Assembly (NCBI RefSeq): GCF_002286915.1
Contig: NZ_MVOG01000026.1
Span: 1 to 49,345, forward strand
Source: Bifidobacterium italicum
GTDB lineage: Bacteria; Actinomycetota; Actinomycetes; Actinomycetales; Bifidobacteriaceae
Reading direction: 5' to 3'
DNA length: 49,345 nt
Both the position numbers and the translations under genes were made by a program. Shown here in pieces: positions 1 to 7,169 of this stretch (positions are counted from its first letter, which is position 1; the number at the start of each line of letters is the position of its first letter). Under the pieces are notes generated by a model, which searched no databases, was not told the origin of the DNA, and saw only the letters and a list, made by a program, of their open reading frames with translations.

Positions 1-442
1 GCGCGGCGTCGGCGACCGCCGTGACGACACGGCCGTCGCCGTGCAGATACATGATGCCGCCGTGCGACGCGACGAGCGCGGACTGCTGGATGTTCGAGAT
101 CGTATGGTCGACGCGGCCGCCGAGCGCGCCGTGGACGTGGAACTCGCGCGCGCCGTGGCGCCAGCCGATCTTCAGCGCGCTCAGCAGATCCGGGTCGTCC
201 TTCTCCGACGGCAGCGCGACGGTGCGCGCGCCGATCGCGGCGTGCGGCGTCGACGTCGAGTCGAAGTCGCCGACGACGACGTCCACGTCCGCGCCGAGCG
301 CGCGCGCATGGTCGTAGCCGCCGTCCGCGGCGACGACGAAGGCGCCCTGCGGCACGGCGATCGGCGCGTCGTAGTAGTCGCCGGCGGCGAAGACGACGCA
401 GACCGGCGACGACGGACGTGACGGCGATGTTGGATGCGGCAT
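1..442 (-). CDS. thiN: Thiamine diphosphokinase, 3' end cut by window edge
   Basis: Reading leftwards from ATG at 442, 147 residues are visible before the window ends, so the C-terminal part is missing. The protein transfers pyrophosphate from ATP to thiamine to make thiamine diphosphate in the cytoplasm. The family motifs appear in order: AADGG at 38-42, GDFDS at 58-62, KDDPD at 81-85 and GGRVDH at 108-113, which together form the ATP/Mg and thiamine site. A purine-rich AAGGGA lies upstream of the ATG. It is transcribed divergently from the membrane/synthase gene that begins at 529. No TPP riboswitch is visible in the short shared upstream region. The family call is secure; the exact start is likely but not proven. 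Confidence 0.88.
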   Translation of the reverse strand, partial: MPHPTSPSRPSSPVCVVFAAGDYYDAPIAVPQGAFVVAADGGYDHARALGADVDVVVGDFDSTSTPHAAIGARTVALPSEKDDPDLLSALKIGWRHGAREFHVHGALGGRVDHTISNIQQSALVASHGGIMYLHGDGRVVTAVADAA

Positions 443-464
443 GGTCCCTCGATTCCCTTGCTGA

Positions 465-470
465 TATGAT
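465..470 (+). promoter_or_regulatory. Candidate -10 box (TATGAT)
   Basis: TATGAT lies about 58 bp before the chosen ATG at 529. No good -35 is visible 17 bp upstream. If it is used, the in-frame upstream ATG at 418 would lie outside the transcript, which supports the later start. Confidence 0.45.
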
Positions 471-528
471 TTCGATGATAGCCGCGGCCGTGCTCACGCC
501 GGCCTGCGCGTGGAGCGAGCGAGGCGCG

Positions 529-2169
529 ATGCGGATCGAAGGCGACGAGGAGGTCAGGCGTCCGATCCTGAAGTCCAAGGTGTTCCTGTACGTCACCGAG
601 TTCTTCTCGGGCATGGCCGTCATGGCCGCCGAGCTCGGCGCTCAGCGGCTGCTCGCGCCGTATTTCTCGAGCTCGCAGATCGTGTGGACGATCATCATCG
701 GCACGATCATGATCGCGCTCGCGCTCGGCGCAGTCTTCGGTGGACGATGGGCGGACAGGGACCCCGATCCGGACAGGCTGTACATGCGCGTGCTCGTCGC
801 CGCCGTCTGGATCGCGCTCGTCCCGCTCGTCGGCAAGTACGTCGTGCTGCTCATCTCCGGCGCGCTCATCGTGTCCGTGTCGACGAACTTCCTTGTCATC
901 GCGGCCTTCATCAGCTGCATGGTCATCTTCGTGCCGCCGCTGTTCCTGCTGGGCACCGTCACGCCGGCGCTCAACAAGTTCGCGACGACGTCGCTCGCCG
1001 ACAACGCGTCGGTCGTCGGCAGGCTGTCCGCATGCAACGCGGTCGGTTCGATCCTGGGCACGTTCCTGCCGACCTTCGTGACGATCCCGGCCGTCGGCAC
1101 CTTCGTCACGTTCCTCGTCTTCTCCGGGCTGCTGCTCGCGCTGCCGGTCGTCTACTTCCTGTCCGCGCACGCGCACCGCGTGGCCTGCGCGGTCTGCGCC
1201 GTCCTGTTCTCGGTCTCGGCGCTGTGCTCGCCGATGACCGGTTTCGCGTTCTGGATGAACAGGGACACGCTCGCCTACGAAGGCGAGTCGATGTACAACT
1301 ACCTGCAGGTGCAGAACCTGCCCGACCGCACGATCCTGTCGACGAACGTGCTCTTCGGCGTGCAGTCGGTGACGATGAAAAGCGATGAGCCGACCGGCAT
1401 GTACTACGACGTCGCGCTCGCTGCGCCGGCGCTCGCGACGCGCGCCGACTCCGCGCTGATCCTCGGCATGGGCACCGGCACCTACGCGCGTGCACTGCGC
1501 CGGTATTCGCCGCAGACGAAGGTGACCGGTGTCGAGATCGACGGCAGGATAACGCAACTGGCCGGCGAGTACTTCGACGAACCGGGCGACATCGACGTCG
1601 CGACCTACGATGGGCGCGCGTGGCTCGCCGCGAGCAAAGAGCGCTTCGACGTCATCATGGTCGACGCGTACCAGGACATCACGATCCCGTTTCAGATGAG
1701 CTCGCGCGAGTTCTTCCGGCTCGTCTACGACCATCTGACGGACGGCGGCGTCATGGTCGTCAACATGAACATGATCAGCGACGGACGCGGCTCGATCAAC
1801 GAGGCGCTCACCGACACGATCGCGTCGGTGTTCGGCGCGGACGACGTCGTGACGGCCGACGTGCCGGACACGACGAACCGCGAACTGTTCGCGCTCAAAC
1901 GCGCCGGCGCGTCGTCGCCGTCGATCGAGCGGCGGATCGCGGCGATGCGCTCCGGCGGCGCGCAGCTCGACCATGCGGTGCAGCAGGTCGATCCGGTGTT
2001 CAGACCCGTCGCCGTCGATGGCGACCCGATCGTGCTCACCGATGACAAGGCGCCGGTCGAACTGCTCGGCATGCGTGCGATCGACGGCATCATCGCCGAA
2101 CAGGCCGGCCCGTACCGTGAGATCCTCGAACGGGAGGGCATCGGCGGCCTGCTGCGCGCCGTGCAGTAG
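529..2169 (+). CDS. Membrane protein fused to a spermidine-synthase-like SAM domain
   Basis: This is a 546-residue protein from ATG 529. The first half (about 15-240) holds repeated hydrophobic segments like those of integral membrane fused MFS/spermidine synthase proteins. The second half is a Rossmann methyltransferase/aminopropyltransferase-like fold with a glycine-rich loop GMGTGT at 313-318, an acidic VEID at the end of the next strand, and an FDVIMVDAY strand. The canonical GGGDGG of true spermidine synthases is replaced by GMGTGT, so polyamine synthesis should not be assumed. An in-frame ATG at 418 would overlap the start of thiN and precede the -10 box at 465. The start at 529, right before MRIEGDEEVRRP, is preferred, but the Shine-Dalgarno sequence is weak. 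The physiological substrate is unknown. Confidence 0.75.
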   Translation: MRIEGDEEVRRPILKSKVFLYVTEFFSGMAVMAAELGAQRLLAPYFSSSQIVWTIIIGTIMIALALGAVFGGRWADRDPDPDRLYMRVLVAAVWIALVPLVGKYVVLLISGALIVSVSTNFLVIAAFISCMVIFVPPLFLLGTVTPALNKFATTSLADNASVVGRLSACNAVGSILGTFLPTFVTIPAVGTFVTFLVFSGLLLALPVVYFLSAHAHRVACAVCAVLFSVSALCSPMTGFAFWMNRDTLAYEGESMYNYLQVQNLPDRTILSTNVLFGVQSVTMKSDEPTGMYYDVALAAPALATRADSALILGMGTGTYARALRRYSPQTKVTGVEIDGRITQLAGEYFDEPGDIDVATYDGRAWLAASKERFDVIMVDAYQDITIPFQMSSREFFRLVYDHLTDGGVMVVNMNMISDGRGSINEALTDTIASVFGADDVVTADVPDTTNRELFALKRAGASSPSIERRIAAMRSGGAQLDHAVQQVDPVFRPVAVDGDPIVLTDDKAPVELLGMRAIDGIIAEQAGPYREILEREGIGGLLRAVQ

Positions 2170-2214
2170 CGGAACGCGGACCGTCGGCGGCCGTGTCGCG
2201 AAAGTCCGGGGGTG

Positions 2215-2223
2215 TGGTATTAT
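2215..2223 (+). promoter_or_regulatory. Extended -10 promoter of the infC operon
   Basis: TGG followed by TATTAT forms an extended -10 element. It gives a predicted transcript start near 2230, about 250 nt before infC. The -35 region is GC-rich and not recognisable, as expected for an extended -10 promoter. Confidence 0.6.
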
Positions 2224-2229
2224 CGTTCA

Positions 2230-2476
2230 GGCTTGAGAAATCAAGAAAGCGGGAAACCCACCTGGAAGTCCGTCATGACTTCGGGTCATAGGCACGGCCT
2301 TCGCACGGCGATTCGCGGCGGGGCGTTGCACGCGGCGAGCGGACGGCATGTCAGCGCAATGCCGCGCGGCAGGAAGCAGTCGGTCGATTGTCCGACGATG
2401 TTCCATCGTGCCCATGAACCGGGATGATGACGGCACGGATGGCGCGAACGCTGCAGGAAACCATAGGATTGGAGTC
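2230..2476 (+). promoter_or_regulatory. Long structured 5' leader of infC-rpmI-rplT
   Basis: This leader of about 250 nt contains no convincing gene. It begins with a small hairpin, CTTGA-GAAA-TCAAG (2232-2245), closed by a GNRA-type tetraloop. A second hairpin has arms ATGAC (2275-2279) and GTCAT (2285-2289) around a TTCGG loop. infC-L35-L20 operons in other bacteria are autoregulated by IF3 or L20 through leader RNA. I infer, but cannot show, that this leader serves that purpose here. Confidence 0.5.
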
Positions 2477-2479
2477 ATC

Positions 2480-3157
2480 ATTAGCGACGAACCACGCATT
2501 AACGACGAGATTCGCGTCTCACAGGTGCGCCTTATCGGACCGAACGGCGAGCAGGTGGGGGTCATCGCGACTTCCGTCGCATTGAACCTGGCCAAGGAAG
2601 CGAACCTCGATCTCGTCGAGGTGGCACCCAACGCGAAGCCTCCGGTTGCCAAGCTGATCGACTACGGCAAGTTCAAGTACAACGAGAAGATCAAGCAGCG
2701 CGAAGCGCGCCGCAACCAGAGCACCGCGGAAATCAAGGAGATCCGTTTCCGCCTCAAGATCGACGAACACGACTTCGAGGTCAAGAAGGGCCATGTCGAG
2801 CGTTTCCTCAACGGCGGCGACAAGGTCAAGGTCACGATCATGCTGCGCGGCCGCGAACAGTCGCGTCCGATCGGCGGCGTCGAGCTGCTGCAGCGCCTCG
2901 CCGACGAAGTCGCGGAATCGGGCACGATCGAATCCGCGCCGAAGCAGGAGGGCCGCAACATCATCATGACCCTCGCCCCGAAGGGCAAGAAGGTGCACAC
3001 GCAGTCCGAGCAGCGCCGTCGCGGTGCGGAATCCCGCGCCGAACGCCAGGCGCGCCAGGCCGCACGCCTCGCCGCCAAGCAGGAGGCCAAGGCCCAGGAG
3101 GCGAAGGAAGCACAAGCCGTCGTCGCCGAAGCAACCGAGACTTCAGCAACGAAGTAA
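2480..3157 (+). CDS. infC: Translation initiation factor IF-3
   Basis: IF3 binds the 30S subunit and polices start-codon and initiator-tRNA choice. The core matches the family throughout: RINDEIRV near the N-terminus, [24 protein letters not shown], the lysine/arginine-rich linker, and the C-domain with [13 protein letters not shown]. An Ala/Glu/Lys-rich tail of about 45 residues extends past the usual end. The start is set at ATT 2480: GGAG at 2471-2474 is spaced 5 nt from it, and the resulting N-terminus (M)SDEPRIND aligns with other IF3 proteins. The nearest in-frame ATG (2414) has no Shine-Dalgarno and would add 22 unconserved residues. AUU starts are known for infC and underlie IF3 autoregulation. 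The gene leads the L35-L20 operon. Confidence 0.93.
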   Translation: MSDEPRINDEIRVSQVRLIGPNGEQVGVIATSVALNLAKEANLDLVEVAPNAKPPVAKLIDYGKFKYNEKIKQREARRNQSTAEIKEIRFRLKIDEHDFEVKKGHVERFLNGGDKVKVTIMLRGREQSRPIGGVELLQRLADEVAESGTIESAPKQEGRNIIMTLAPKGKKVHTQSEQRRRGAESRAERQARQAARLAAKQEAKAQEAKEAQAVVAEATETSATK

Positions 3158-3174
3158 CAACAAGGAGGGCAGCA

Positions 3175-3366
3175 ATGCCGAAGATGAAGACAAAGACCGC
3201 GGCCGCCAAGCGCGTTCGTGTGACCGGTTCCGGTAAGCTCATGCACGCTGGCTGCGGCATGCGCCACAACCTCGAGCACAAGTCCGCTCACAAGCGCCGC
3301 GACCTGAAGCGCGACTCCGTTCTGCCGACGTCGCAGGCCAAGAAGATGAAGGGCCTGCTGGGCTGA
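3175..3366 (+). CDS. rpmI: 50S ribosomal protein L35
   Basis: This is a 63-residue basic protein beginning [20 protein letters not shown] and containing [10 protein letters not shown], the classic L35 pattern. It is a structural component of the large subunit. An AAGGAGG Shine-Dalgarno sits just upstream and the gene follows infC by 17 bp in the conserved infC-rpmI-rplT order. Length and sequence are normal for the family. Confidence 0.98.
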   Translation: MPKMKTKTAAAKRVRVTGSGKLMHAGCGMRHNLEHKSAHKRRDLKRDSVLPTSQAKKMKGLLG

Positions 3367-3413
3367 GACCGGCAAGTCGAGATCGTTTCAAGAAAGAAAG
3401 CTGAGGAACAACA

Positions 3414-3797
3414 ATGGCACGTGTCAAGCGCGCAGTGAACGCCCACAAGAAGCGTCGTACGGTACTCGATAGGGCCTCGGGCTACCGTGGCCAGCGTTCG
3501 CGCCTGTACCGCAAGGCGAAGGAACAGCTGCTGCACTCCTTCAACTACAACTACCGTGACCGCAAGGCGCGCAAGGGCGACTTCCGCAAGCTGTGGATCC
3601 AGCGCATCAACATCGCCGTGCGCAACGAGGGCATCACCTACAACCGCTTCATTCAGGGCCTGCGCCTCGCCGGCATCGAGCTCGACCGCCGTGCGCTCGC
3701 CGACCTCGCGGTGAACGATCCGGATACGTTCAAGACGATCGTCGAGCAGGCGAAGGCCGCGCTGCCCGAGGACGTCAACGCCCCGGTCGCCGCCTGA
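3414..3797 (+). CDS. rplT: 50S ribosomal protein L20
   Basis: This is a 127-residue basic protein starting [20 protein letters not shown], with the conserved [11 protein letters not shown] and the C-terminal globular part ([21 protein letters not shown]). It binds 23S rRNA early in large-subunit assembly and in some bacteria also represses its own operon. It is the last gene before the terminator at 3857-3892, and lies 47 bp after rpmI. The C-terminus is a little longer than average ([10 protein letters not shown]). Confidence 0.98.
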   Translation: MARVKRAVNAHKKRRTVLDRASGYRGQRSRLYRKAKEQLLHSFNYNYRDRKARKGDFRKLWIQRINIAVRNEGITYNRFIQGLRLAGIELDRRALADLAVNDPDTFKTIVEQAKAALPEDVNAPVAA

Positions 3798-3856
3798 TCC
3801 GAAGACGCCAAGCGGATACCGCCTCGGACGATGATTCGGTGCGCCGCATACGTGGC

Positions 3857-3892
3857 AAGAGCCGAACCCAGCCTCGCGCGGGTTCGGCTCTT
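3857..3892 (+). terminator. Terminator of infC-rpmI-rplT
   Basis: A perfect 13-bp stem (AAGAGCCGAACCC at 3857-3869 with its complement at 3880-3892) closes a 10-nt loop. A short T pair ends the right arm; there is no long U tract, which is common in high-GC actinobacteria. Confidence 0.85.
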
Positions 3893-3941
3893 CGCATAGC
3901 CGCCGTCTGCTGTCGCCCGGGTTGATCATCTGCGTCTTTCT

Positions 3942-4082
3942 GCGGCATTCTATGGGTGAGGCCACCTATGGGATGCTGCATCGGCGGCCGTAAACGGCAT
4001 TTTGCGGGTGATGCTACGCATGGAATGCCGCATTGGTTGTTGCGGATGGCATTCTGTGGGTGGAGGCGCCTATGGGCTGCCG
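3942..4082 (+). repeat. Three tandem imperfect hairpin repeats, 52-bp period
   Basis: Three related units begin at 3943, 3995 and 4047, exactly 52 bp apart. Each is a 36-bp dyad (arms of about 16 nt, 4-nt loop) followed by a 16-bp unrelated spacer. Left arms share GGCATT-YTRYGGGTG; right arms share a core like YATGGRATGC. Pairing along the + strand gives about 32 Watson-Crick pairs, 14 G-U wobbles and 3 mismatches over the three stems. Those G-U pairs would be A-C mismatches on the other strand, so the folding unit is probably + strand RNA. The array sits between the rplT terminator and the xerD promoter. A 52-bp period is not a codon multiple, so it is not a coding repeat. Confidence 0.75.
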
Positions 4083-4102
4083 GTGGAGGCGGCTTGGCCG
4101 TA

Positions 4103-4131
4103 TTATGGCGGTGTCCATCGGCGTATATAAC
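4103..4131 (+). promoter_or_regulatory. Candidate xerD promoter
   Basis: TTATGG (4103-4108) and TATAAC (4126-4131) are separated by 17 bp and lie just upstream of the xerD Shine-Dalgarno. The match to consensus is moderate. Confidence 0.45.
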
Positions 4132-4153
4132 GGCATCGGCGAAGGAGGATCGG

Positions 4154-5077
4154 ATGGCGAACGGGCTGCGGATGGCGGAATCGAAGTTCCTCGCGAGCAT
4201 CGACGTCGAACGCGGGCTGGCGAAGGCCACCGTCGAGGCCTACGAACGCGACCTCGACCGATATCTGCTGTGGCTCGGCGCGCGCGGCATCGACGATGCG
4301 CGCGCGATCACGCCGCTGCACGTCGAGGCCTTCATGCAGTCGCTCGCCATCGACGGGCAGAGCGCGACGAGCCGTGCGCGGCATCTCGCGAGCGTGCACA
4401 TGTTCCACCGGTTCATGCTCGGCGAGCGCCTCGTCGACGACGACGTCTCGCGGCAGGTGAAGGCGCCGAAGGCCGGTTCGCCGCTGCCGGACGTGCTCGA
4501 CGTGGACGAGGTCGCGGCGCTGCTCAGGACGGCGCGACCCGCGGGCATGGACGACGCGGCCGGCCTGCGCGACGACGCGCTGCTCGAGTTCATGTACGCG
4601 ACCGGCTGCCGCGTGAGCGAGGCCGTCGGCACGAACCTCGACGACTTCGACTTCGACGAACAGGTCGTGCGCTTGACCGGCAAAGGCGACAAGCAGCGGC
4701 TCGTGCCCTTCGGCGACTACGCGCGCGACGCGCTGGACGCCTACCTCAGGTACGGCCGCACGCCGCTGCAGGAGAAGGCGAAGGGGACGCCGGAGCTGCG
4801 CGCGACGTTCCTCAACCTGCGCGGCCGTCGCCTGTCGCGCCAGTCGGTGTGGGAGATCATCCGCCGCGCCGGCGAGCGCGCGCACATCACACGGCCGCTG
4901 CATCCGCACACATTGCGGCATTCGTTCGCGACGCACCTCATCCAGGGCGGCGCGGACGTGCGCACCGTGCAGGAGCTGCTCGGGCACGCGTCGGTCAAGA
5001 CGACGCAGATCTACACGCACATCAGCCCCGAAGCGCTCATCGAGACGTACATCACCGCTCACCCACGCGCCAAATAG
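4154..5077 (+). CDS. xerD: Site-specific tyrosine recombinase XerD
   Basis: This 307-residue recombinase resolves chromosome dimers with XerC at the dif site. The N-terminal SAM-like DNA-binding domain covers about 8-95 and the catalytic domain about 115-300. All six catalytic residues are visible: R153 (in GCRVSE), K177 (TGKGDK), H252 and R255 (HTLRHSFATH), H278 (GHASVKTTQ) and nucleophile Y287. The start at ATG 4154 is set by AAGGAGG at 4142-4148; the longer reading frame from 3956 runs through the hairpin array and is not believable. The XerD rather than XerC name rests on its position beside infC-rplT and parA, as in other actinobacteria. A second family member lies at 22057-22974. Confidence 0.93.
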   Translation: MANGLRMAESKFLASIDVERGLAKATVEAYERDLDRYLLWLGARGIDDARAITPLHVEAFMQSLAIDGQSATSRARHLASVHMFHRFMLGERLVDDDVSRQVKAPKAGSPLPDVLDVDEVAALLRTARPAGMDDAAGLRDDALLEFMYATGCRVSEAVGTNLDDFDFDEQVVRLTGKGDKQRLVPFGDYARDALDAYLRYGRTPLQEKAKGTPELRATFLNLRGRRLSRQSVWEIIRRAGERAHITRPLHPHTLRHSFATHLIQGGADVRTVQELLGHASVKTTQIYTHISPEALIETYITAHPRAK

Positions 5078-5170
5078 CCGATTGCGGTGCGCACGAGGCG
5101 GTACACTGGACGTTTAGTGAAGACAGGACGTCGCCACGGCACCGGCGGCGTCGGCAAATGCATGACCTGA

Positions 5171-5176
5171 TATAAA
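5171..5176 (+). promoter_or_regulatory. -10 box of parA, probably leaderless
   Basis: TATAAA lies 9 nt before ATG 5186. A transcript from it would begin at or within a few bases of the start codon. No Shine-Dalgarno is present upstream of either the ATG or the in-frame GTG at 5177. Confidence 0.5.
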
Positions 5177-5185
5177 GTGAGCGGT

Positions 5186-6025
5186 ATGCCTACGGATTTG
5201 CTTGGACGAGAATACGAGACCTTCCCGGTACCCGAGCCGTTGCAGCAGCACGGTCCGGCGCGGGTCATCGCCATGTGCAACCAGAAGGGCGGCGTAGGCA
5301 AGACGACGAGCTCGATCAACATCGCCGGCGCGCTCGCTCAGTACGGCAGGCGCGTGCTCATCGTCGACTTCGATCCGCAGGGAGCGGCGACGGTGGGTCT
5401 GGGCATCAACGCGAACGTGCTCGACAACACGATCTACACGGCGCTGTTCGATCCGAAGATCGACGTGCATGACATCATCCAGCCGACGAAGTTCGCCGGG
5501 CTCGACATCATCCCGGCGAACATCGACCTGTCGGCCGCCGAGGTGCAGCTCGTGACCGAGGTCGGCCGCGAGCAGATCCTCGCGAGCGTGCTGCGTCCGG
5601 TCATCAAGGAGTATGACGCGATCATCATCGACTGCCAGCCGTCGCTCGGCCTGCTCACCGTCAACGCGCTGACCGCGGCCGACGGCGTCATCATCCCGGT
5701 GGCCGCCGAGTTCTTCGCGCTGCGCGGTGTGGCGCTGCTCATGCAGTCGATCGAGAAGGTGCAGGCGCGCATCAACCCCGGGCTCGAGGTCTTCGGCGTG
5801 CTCGTGACGATGTACACGCACACGCTGCACTGCGATGAGGTCGTGCAGCGCATCTACGAGGCCTTCGGGGACAAGGTGTTCCACTCGGTCATCTCGAGGT
5901 CGATCAAGCTGCCCGACGCGAACGTCGCCGCGGCGCCGATCACCTACTACGCGCACAACCACAAGACGGCGCGCGAATACCGCGAGGTCGCGCGCGAGCT
6001 CATCGCGAAGGGGATCATCGCGTAG
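5186..6025 (+). CDS. parA: ParA/Soj-family chromosome partitioning ATPase
   Basis: This is a 279-residue P-loop ATPase of the ParA/MinD group. It has the deviant Walker A KGGVGKT at 34-40, VDFDPQGAAT (switch I/Walker A'), and an IIIDCQPSLG Walker B. The N-terminal 25 residues precede the ATPase core, as in actinobacterial ParA proteins located beside xerD. It probably acts in chromosome segregation. No parB or scpA/scpB is adjacent here, although actinobacteria often place scpAB right after this gene. ATG 5186 (MPTDLLGREYE) is preferred; GTG 5177 is an alternative three codons upstream. A strong hairpin terminator follows directly. Confidence 0.9.
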   Translation: MPTDLLGREYETFPVPEPLQQHGPARVIAMCNQKGGVGKTTSSINIAGALAQYGRRVLIVDFDPQGAATVGLGINANVLDNTIYTALFDPKIDVHDIIQPTKFAGLDIIPANIDLSAAEVQLVTEVGREQILASVLRPVIKEYDAIIIDCQPSLGLLTVNALTAADGVIIPVAAEFFALRGVALLMQSIEKVQARINPGLEVFGVLVTMYTHTLHCDEVVQRIYEAFGDKVFHSVISRSIKLPDANVAAAPITYYAHNHKTAREYREVARELIAKGIIA

Positions 6026-6052
6026 GGGACGGCGCATCGGCAGATCGGCGGA

Positions 6053-6088
6053 CGGAGGCTCCGCGCCCACGGGGGCGCGGAGCCTCCG
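6053..6088 (+). terminator. Terminator after parA
   Basis: A perfect 16-bp GC-rich stem (left arm 6053-6068, right arm 6073-6088) with a 4-nt loop, starting 28 bp past the parA stop. It separates parA from the niacin module. Confidence 0.85.
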
Positions 6089-6160
6089 CCGTCCATGCGC
6101 GCGGGGTCGCCGCGCAGGGTCGTCATGCACGGCGACCGCGGCGCCGACCAGTATATGAGC

Positions 6161-6191
6161 ATCACTTATAGTCACATTGACTATAAGTGAT
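6161..6191 (+). promoter_or_regulatory. Perfect palindromic operator, probable NrtR box
   Basis: Two 14-bp arms, ATCACTTATAGTCA (6161-6174) and its exact complement (6178-6191), flank a 3-bp CAT centre. The AT-rich site stands out from the GC-rich surroundings and lies 72 bp upstream of the NrtR-type gene. NrtR regulators bind palindromes of this general TATAGTCA...TGACTATA form. The location implies autoregulation and control of the downstream niaP. Assignment is by position and motif shape only. Confidence 0.8.
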
Positions 6192-6263
6192 ACGCTGACG
6201 ATGACGCGCGGCGGCCGGGACCTCGGCCGCGGACGCGTATATGGACACGGAGGAGCGTGAACG

Positions 6264-7073
6264 ATGGGCATCGGCAACGTCAGCGAACGTCGCGACGAGG
6301 CGCCCCGGGTGGGCGTCACGTCGGTCATCTTCGCGCTCGGCCCGGCCGACGACGGCGAGCGCCGACGCCTGTGGCTGCCGCTCGTGCGCCGCGTCCGCGA
6401 GCCGTTCCTCGACGCGTGGGCCCTGCCGGGCGGCCCGCTCAAGGCCGGCCGCTCACTCGAACGGTCCGCGTACGAGACGCTCGCCTCGACGACCGACCTG
6501 CACCCGGGCTATCTCGAGCAGCTGTACACCTTCGGGGACCCCGAGCGTTCGCGCGGGGGAGTGCCGATGGTCTCGATCTGCTACTGGGCGCTCGTCGGGC
6601 AGGTGGACGTCTCCTCGATCGAACCGAGGCACAACGTGGCCTGGTTCGCCGACGACGCGCTGCCCGAGCTGGCCTTCGACCACCGCCGCATCGTCGACTA
6701 CGCGATCTGGCGGCTGCGGCATCGCCTCGACATGCCCAAGGTCGTGCGCGAACTCGTTGGCGCGACCTTCACGTTGCGCGAATTGCACGCCGTGAGCGAA
6801 GCGGTCGAGGGCAGGCCGATCGACCTCGCCAACTTCCGTCGCCGCACGCTCGCCTCGGGGATGCTCGAGGAGACCGGCGAACGCCGCCGCGTCGGCCGCC
6901 AACGTCCGGCCGCCCTCTACCGATTCCGCGCCGACGCCGATGCGCCGGCCGACGGCGGCGCGCTGCCGCAGGGATTCGACGCCGGCGAGCTGTCGAGGAT
7001 CGCCGACGCGACCCCCGCCGCGCATGAGCATGCCGGCGCGCTCTCCGCGCTGACGACCGACGTGCGGCCGTAA
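6264..7073 (+). CDS. nrtR: NrtR-family Nudix/winged-helix transcriptional regulator
   Basis: This is a 269-residue protein with a Nudix fold at about 15-150 and a winged-helix DNA-binding part at about 165-222 (FTLRELHAVSEAVEGRPID followed by a FRRR...GM segment and GRQRPAALYRF). The Nudix box is degenerate: the REUxEE catalytic signature reads YETLAS at 70-75, so the metal-binding glutamates are lost. That is typical of NrtR, which senses ADP-ribose or related NAD metabolites rather than hydrolysing them. The start at ATG 6264 has GGAGGAG upstream. A perfect palindrome at 6161-6191 is the obvious operator, and the next gene is a NiaP-type niacin transporter. Role in NAD homeostasis is inferred from family and context. 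Confidence 0.88.
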   Translation: MGIGNVSERRDEAPRVGVTSVIFALGPADDGERRRLWLPLVRRVREPFLDAWALPGGPLKAGRSLERSAYETLASTTDLHPGYLEQLYTFGDPERSRGGVPMVSICYWALVGQVDVSSIEPRHNVAWFADDALPELAFDHRRIVDYAIWRLRHRLDMPKVVRELVGATFTLRELHAVSEAVEGRPIDLANFRRRTLASGMLEETGERRRVGRQRPAALYRFRADADAPADGGALPQGFDAGELSRIADATPAAHEHAGALSALTTDVRP

Positions 7074-7169
7074 GCGCGCGACCGGCGGTGCGCGTCGCTC
7101 GCGCCCGCATCGACCGGCTCCGTCACATCAACATCAGATTCAATCACACGCAGCCCATGGGAGGTACCA

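Noticed and set aside
418..528. ATG 418 as the start of the membrane/synthase gene
   Set aside because: It would overlap the thiN start, lie before the -10 box at 465, and add a stretch without family similarity.
1..529. TPP riboswitch upstream of thiN
   Set aside because: The region between the divergent starts is under 90 bp and lacks a thi-box-like core.
2414..2479. ATG 2414 as the start of infC
   Set aside because: There is no Shine-Dalgarno, and it adds 22 residues not seen in the IF3 family. ATT 2480 has correctly spaced GGAG.
3942..4082. CRISPR array
   Set aside because: Only three divergent units, 16-bp spacers, no cas genes; each unit is a long dyad unlike known CRISPR repeats.
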